From the NCBI RefSeq assembly GCF_900182565.1, contig NZ_FXTI01000001.1, forward strand, positions 1 to 64,000: a DNA stretch of 64,000 bases, given 5' to 3'. Shown piece after piece: positions 61,679 to 64,000 of this stretch. How positions within the stretch are numbered: position 1 is the first letter of the stretch; the number at the start of each line of letters is the position of its first letter. Source of the DNA: Melghirimyces algeriensis (GTDB lineage Bacteria; Bacillota; Bacilli; Thermoactinomycetales; DSM-45169). A program made the translations under genes and the position numbers. The notes under the pieces are model-generated. The model saw nothing but the letters and a program-made list of their open reading frames with translations, was not told where the DNA came from and ran no database searches.

Positions 61679-61700
61679 TGATAATGAGAATCGTTTTCGA
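61679..61700. promoter_or_regulatory. Fur-type box 1
   Basis: TGATAATGAGAATCGTTTTC, close to the Fur consensus (GATAATGATAATCATTATC), lies between the -10 box and the lipoprotein start. Confidence 0.75.
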
Positions 61701-61710
61701 TGATGTTCAC

Positions 61711-61739
61711 ATCATATAATCATTGAGAATGATTGTCAA
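61711..61739 (-). promoter_or_regulatory. promoter of the siderophore operon with Fur box 2 in the spacer
   Basis: On the minus strand, -35 TTGACA (61734-61739), a 17-base spacer and -10 TATGAT (61711-61716). The perfect dyad AATCATTGAGAATGATT (61718-61734), a Fur-type site, fills the spacer, so iron-bound Fur would block transcription. Confidence 0.82.
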
Positions 61740-61740
61740 T

Positions 61741-62238
61741 AAGAATCGGCCCAAAATATAAAGCGTACGGACAAGAAAATCATGCCAATTCATAATAGAG
61801 ATAGAGCTGTCTGATGGAGTGGAGAAGGGATTAGAATTTCCCAAGGGGGGCTATATGCAAAAAGGCGCAATCCACATTAAAGGAACCATCCATCTCTGCA
61901 TGCTGGTGAAATCCTTCATGATGGTCCTGAAAAGATTGACGTTTGATCATTTGTTTCACTTCTTGGTTCGATTGCGCGGGAGAGGGGTGCGGGACCGGGT
62001 TGAATGCGCATTTGCGCGTTTTTTTATTGGTTTTCCATCCTTTTTGTAAATATTCTTTTAAGTCCGATAGAAGTTTTTGTGAAGTTCCCGTGTATTTTTG
62101 ATTTCAATGGTACGATGAATCTGGAAACACCATGGGCTCCCTTGTGAGTTGATTCCGACAGGGATAGCGTGGTGTATTCTTTCTTTCTGCTGGGTGTGTT
62201 TTTTCGTTCTGTGATGAAGGACAAGGAGTGGACAAACG
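61741..62238. other. intergenic region between the siderophore operon and pgsB
   Basis: No confident gene. A short frame at 61855-62049 (64 codons) has an AAGGGGGG ribosome site six bases before its ATG. However, it encodes no recognisable motif, and a terminator hairpin (62003-62025) lies inside its 3' end. The rest is AT-rich leader before pgsB. Confidence 0.45.
62003..62025 (+). terminator. intrinsic terminator ahead of the pgs operon
   Basis: AATGCGC and GCGCGTT pair (one G-U) around an ATTT loop, followed by a T run. Confidence 0.65.
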
Positions 62239-63459
62239 GTGATCATCATCGTGGCAACGATTTTGATTTTGCTTATTCTGGGAATGATCGAACGGATTCG
62301 TCACCAGCGCAGGGTCAACCGCATTCCGTTGCGCATTAACATCAATGGCATCCGGGGAAAATCGACGGTTACCCGATTGATCACCGGAATCATGATGGAA
62401 GATGGCCGTCGAACAATCGGCAAAACAACGGGTACCCAAGCCCGGATGATTTATTGGAATAAAACGGAAGAAGAGCCGATCCAGCGTCGACCGGAAGGGC
62501 CCAACATCCGGGAACAGAAAATGGTGATAAAAAAAAGCTCGGAGCTGGGAGCGGATTGTCTGGTCAGTGAGTGTATGGCGGTGAATCCGGATTATCAAGT
62601 GATCTTTCAAAGGGATATGTTGCAAGCCAATATTGGTGTGATTGTGAATGTTTTGGAAGATCACATGGATGTGATGGGACCGACACTGCGGGAGGTGGCT
62701 GAGGCATTTACAGCGACCATTCCGGAAAACGGCCATTTGATTGTGAATGACAGTCCGTATGTTCCGTATTTTAAACGGATTGCCCAGGAGCGGAATACAA
62801 GGGTTTGGGTCTGTGATACATCCCGGATTTCCGAATCCTACTTGCGTCAGTTTGAATACATGATCTTTCCTGAAAATGCCGCTTTGGCTCTGGCAGTGGC
62901 GGAAGCGGCCGGGGTGGATGAACAGACTGCGTTTCGCGGTATGCTGAAGGCACCCCCGGACCCAGGGGCGATGCGGATTTTGCCGGTGGGAGATCCCGAA
63001 CGCCCAGGCTATTTTGTCAATGGATTTGCCGCCAATGATGCCACTTCCACCCGAAATATCTGGGACCGTGTTCAGGCATTGGGTTACCCCATCCATAAAG
63101 AGCCCATGATTATCATGAATTGTCGAGCCGATCGGGTAGACCGTACGGAACAGTTTGCACGGGATGTTTTACCTTATATACCGGCGGATACATTGGTCCT
63201 GGTCGGGGAAACGACGAGCCCTTTGGTACGGGCTTATGAACAAAACCGATTGCCTGTCAATCACTTGCTAAATCTGGAAGAACAATCGACGGAACAGATG
63301 ATGGAAGTATTGACTCCGCTGTTGGACGACCGATTGATTTATGGTGTGGGAAATATTCACGGAGCGGCTGAGCCCTTGGTGGAGTGGCTGAAACAACAGC
63401 GGAGGCAAGAGTCAAATTGCGGGATGGATGGGGAGGATAAGAACCTTGTTCGGATCTGA
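62239..63459 (+). CDS. pgsB: poly-gamma-glutamate synthase subunit PgsB/CapB
   Basis: A 406-residue ATP-dependent amide ligase of the Mur-ligase-like CapB family. An N-terminal membrane anchor (IIIVATILILLILGMI) is followed by the P-loop ININGIRGKSTVTRL near residue 40, with VNVLEDHMDVMGPT and NCRADRVDRTEQF further on. With PgsC it polymerises glutamate at the membrane. GTG 62239 follows CAAGGAG. Its end overlaps the pgsC start by 14 bases. The substrate could be D- or L-glutamate; the sequence does not decide. Confidence 0.96.
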   Translation: MIIIVATILILLILGMIERIRHQRRVNRIPLRININGIRGKSTVTRLITGIMMEDGRRTIGKTTGTQARMIYWNKTEEEPIQRRPEGPNIREQKMVIKKSSELGADCLVSECMAVNPDYQVIFQRDMLQANIGVIVNVLEDHMDVMGPTLREVAEAFTATIPENGHLIVNDSPYVPYFKRIAQERNTRVWVCDTSRISESYLRQFEYMIFPENAALALAVAEAAGVDEQTAFRGMLKAPPDPGAMRILPVGDPERPGYFVNGFAANDATSTRNIWDRVQALGYPIHKEPMIIMNCRADRVDRTEQFARDVLPYIPADTLVLVGETTSPLVRAYEQNRLPVNHLLNLEEQSTEQMMEVLTPLLDDRLIYGVGNIHGAAEPLVEWLKQQRRQESNCGMDGEDKNLVRI

Positions 63460-63895
63460 TCTGTATATTTCATTGGTTGTTGGTGTGTTTCTTAGTCTCC
63501 TTTATGCCGAAAAGACGGGGATTGTTCCAGCAGGTCTCGTGGTGCCGGGCTATCTCGCGCTAGTCTTTGATCAACCCATGCATCTGGCATTGATTATGTT
63601 ACTGAGCTTCATGACGTATTTTATCGTTACACAAGGGGTCAGCCGAATGGCAATCCTGTATGGGAGGCGGAAGTTTGCGGCAATGCTGACCGTTGGGATT
63701 CTTTTGAAATTGGGTTTTGATTACTTCTACCCACTGGTTCCTTTTGAAATCTTTGAGTTTCGAGGGATTGGTGTGATTGTGCCCGGTTTGATTGCCAACA
63801 CGATTCAGAAACAGGGGCTGTTGCCTACGGTTGGCAGTACGTTGCTATTGAGTGGATGCACATTTCTCATTATGTTTGTTTACTATCTGTTTTGA
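63446..63895 (+). CDS. pgsC: poly-gamma-glutamate synthase subunit PgsC/CapC
   Basis: A 149-residue membrane protein that begins FGSDLYISL and contains EKTGIVPAGLVVPGYLAL, diagnostic for PgsC/CapC, with four or more hydrophobic segments. TTG 63446 gives the family's N-terminus and lies about 10 bases after GGGGAGG; the ATG at 63428 is within that ribosome site. It pairs with PgsB in the membrane synthase. Confidence 0.95.
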   Translation: MFGSDLYISLVVGVFLSLLYAEKTGIVPAGLVVPGYLALVFDQPMHLALIMLLSFMTYFIVTQGVSRMAILYGRRKFAAMLTVGILLKLGFDYFYPLVPFEIFEFRGIGVIVPGLIANTIQKQGLLPTVGSTLLLSGCTFLIMFVYYLF

Positions 63896-63913
63896 CTCGG
63901 AGGGAAACCCTAA

Positions 63914-64000
63914 ATGGCACCATTAAACCGCAAACAGCGGACTTTAAGGTGGGTAAAGAAGCATAAGAAAAAAACGGTACGCCATACTGCTGTTGCTTCT
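63914..64000 (+). CDS. pgsA: start of pgsA/capA (truncated by the window edge)
   Basis: Twenty-nine codons from ATG 63914 (CGGAGGG ahead) run off the right edge. The basic cytoplasmic start (LNRKQRTLRWVKKHKKKTVR) resembles the N-terminus of Bacillus PgsA before its membrane anchor, and pgsA normally follows pgsC. The assignment rests mainly on gene order. Confidence 0.7.
   Translation, partial: MAPLNRKQRTLRWVKKHKKKTVRHTAVAS

Noticed and set aside
62104..63096. 330-codon open frame on the minus strand opposite pgsB
   Set aside because: It is a shadow of the clear PgsB coding frame, has no ribosome site, and its His/Arg/Pro-rich translation shows no family motif.

Overview
The window reads as a chromosomal segment of a Gram-positive, endospore-former-type Bacillota. 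The support is strong AGGAGG-type ribosome sites, frequent TTG/GTG starts, CcpA-type cre and Fur-type sites, a BceSAB-like module, a gmu-type glucomannan operon and a pgsBCA capsule operon. GC content looks moderate. A Bacillales family such as Thermoactinomycetaceae would fit, but that is inference. It is rich in natural-product genes: the end of one trans-AT polyketide cluster on the left and a second hybrid NRPS/PKS cluster in the middle.

Positions 2-6379 hold the end of the first assembly line: a KS C-terminus with two tandem ACPs, then a beta-branching cassette (HMG-CoA-synthase-like PksG, PksH-type ECH1, PksI-type ECH2) and an unusual ECH2-thioesterase fusion with an N-terminal docking helix. 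Positions 6543-14206 follow with a GT1 glycosyltransferase, an uncharacterised gene pair, a MATE exporter, a methyltransferase, and rfbA/rfbB for dTDP-4-keto-6-deoxyglucose. A phosphohexomutase lies convergent at 14282-15967.

Positions 16532-22085 form a gmu-like glucomannan/mannan utilisation locus: promoter with cre site, PTS IIB-IIA-IIC, GH1 phospho-glycosidase, GntR regulator, an internally deleted ROK fructokinase remnant, and a divergent secreted GH5 mannanase. A second, duplicated GntR gene follows. Positions 23159-27066 carry a BceSAB-like peptide sensing/export module whose response regulator survives only as a C-terminal remnant. An arylamine N-acetyltransferase lies at 27293-28072 on the minus strand.

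Positions 28641-52396 are the second biosynthetic cluster. Its proteins are KS-PCP-C-A(MT inserted)-PCP-E with an Asn-like code, an MFS exporter, KS-KR-ACP with a degenerate KR, a trans-acting acyltransferase, a three-module NRPS (A-PCP-C-A-PCP-C-A-PCP), a type II thioesterase and a methyltransferase. A 10-repeat CRISPR array (52600-53238) follows, with no cas genes in the window.

Positions 53282-56438 hold a TetR-controlled ABC-2 exporter operon on the minus strand, with four copies of a palindromic operator, one of them inside the promoter spacer. Then come a secreted AA10 lytic polysaccharide monooxygenase, a Fur-type siderophore-uptake operon lacking an ATPase, and the start of a pgsBCA poly-gamma-glutamate operon running off the right edge. 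No rRNA, tRNA, insertion sequence or prophage was recognised. All functions are from reading motifs by eye; no database search was possible.
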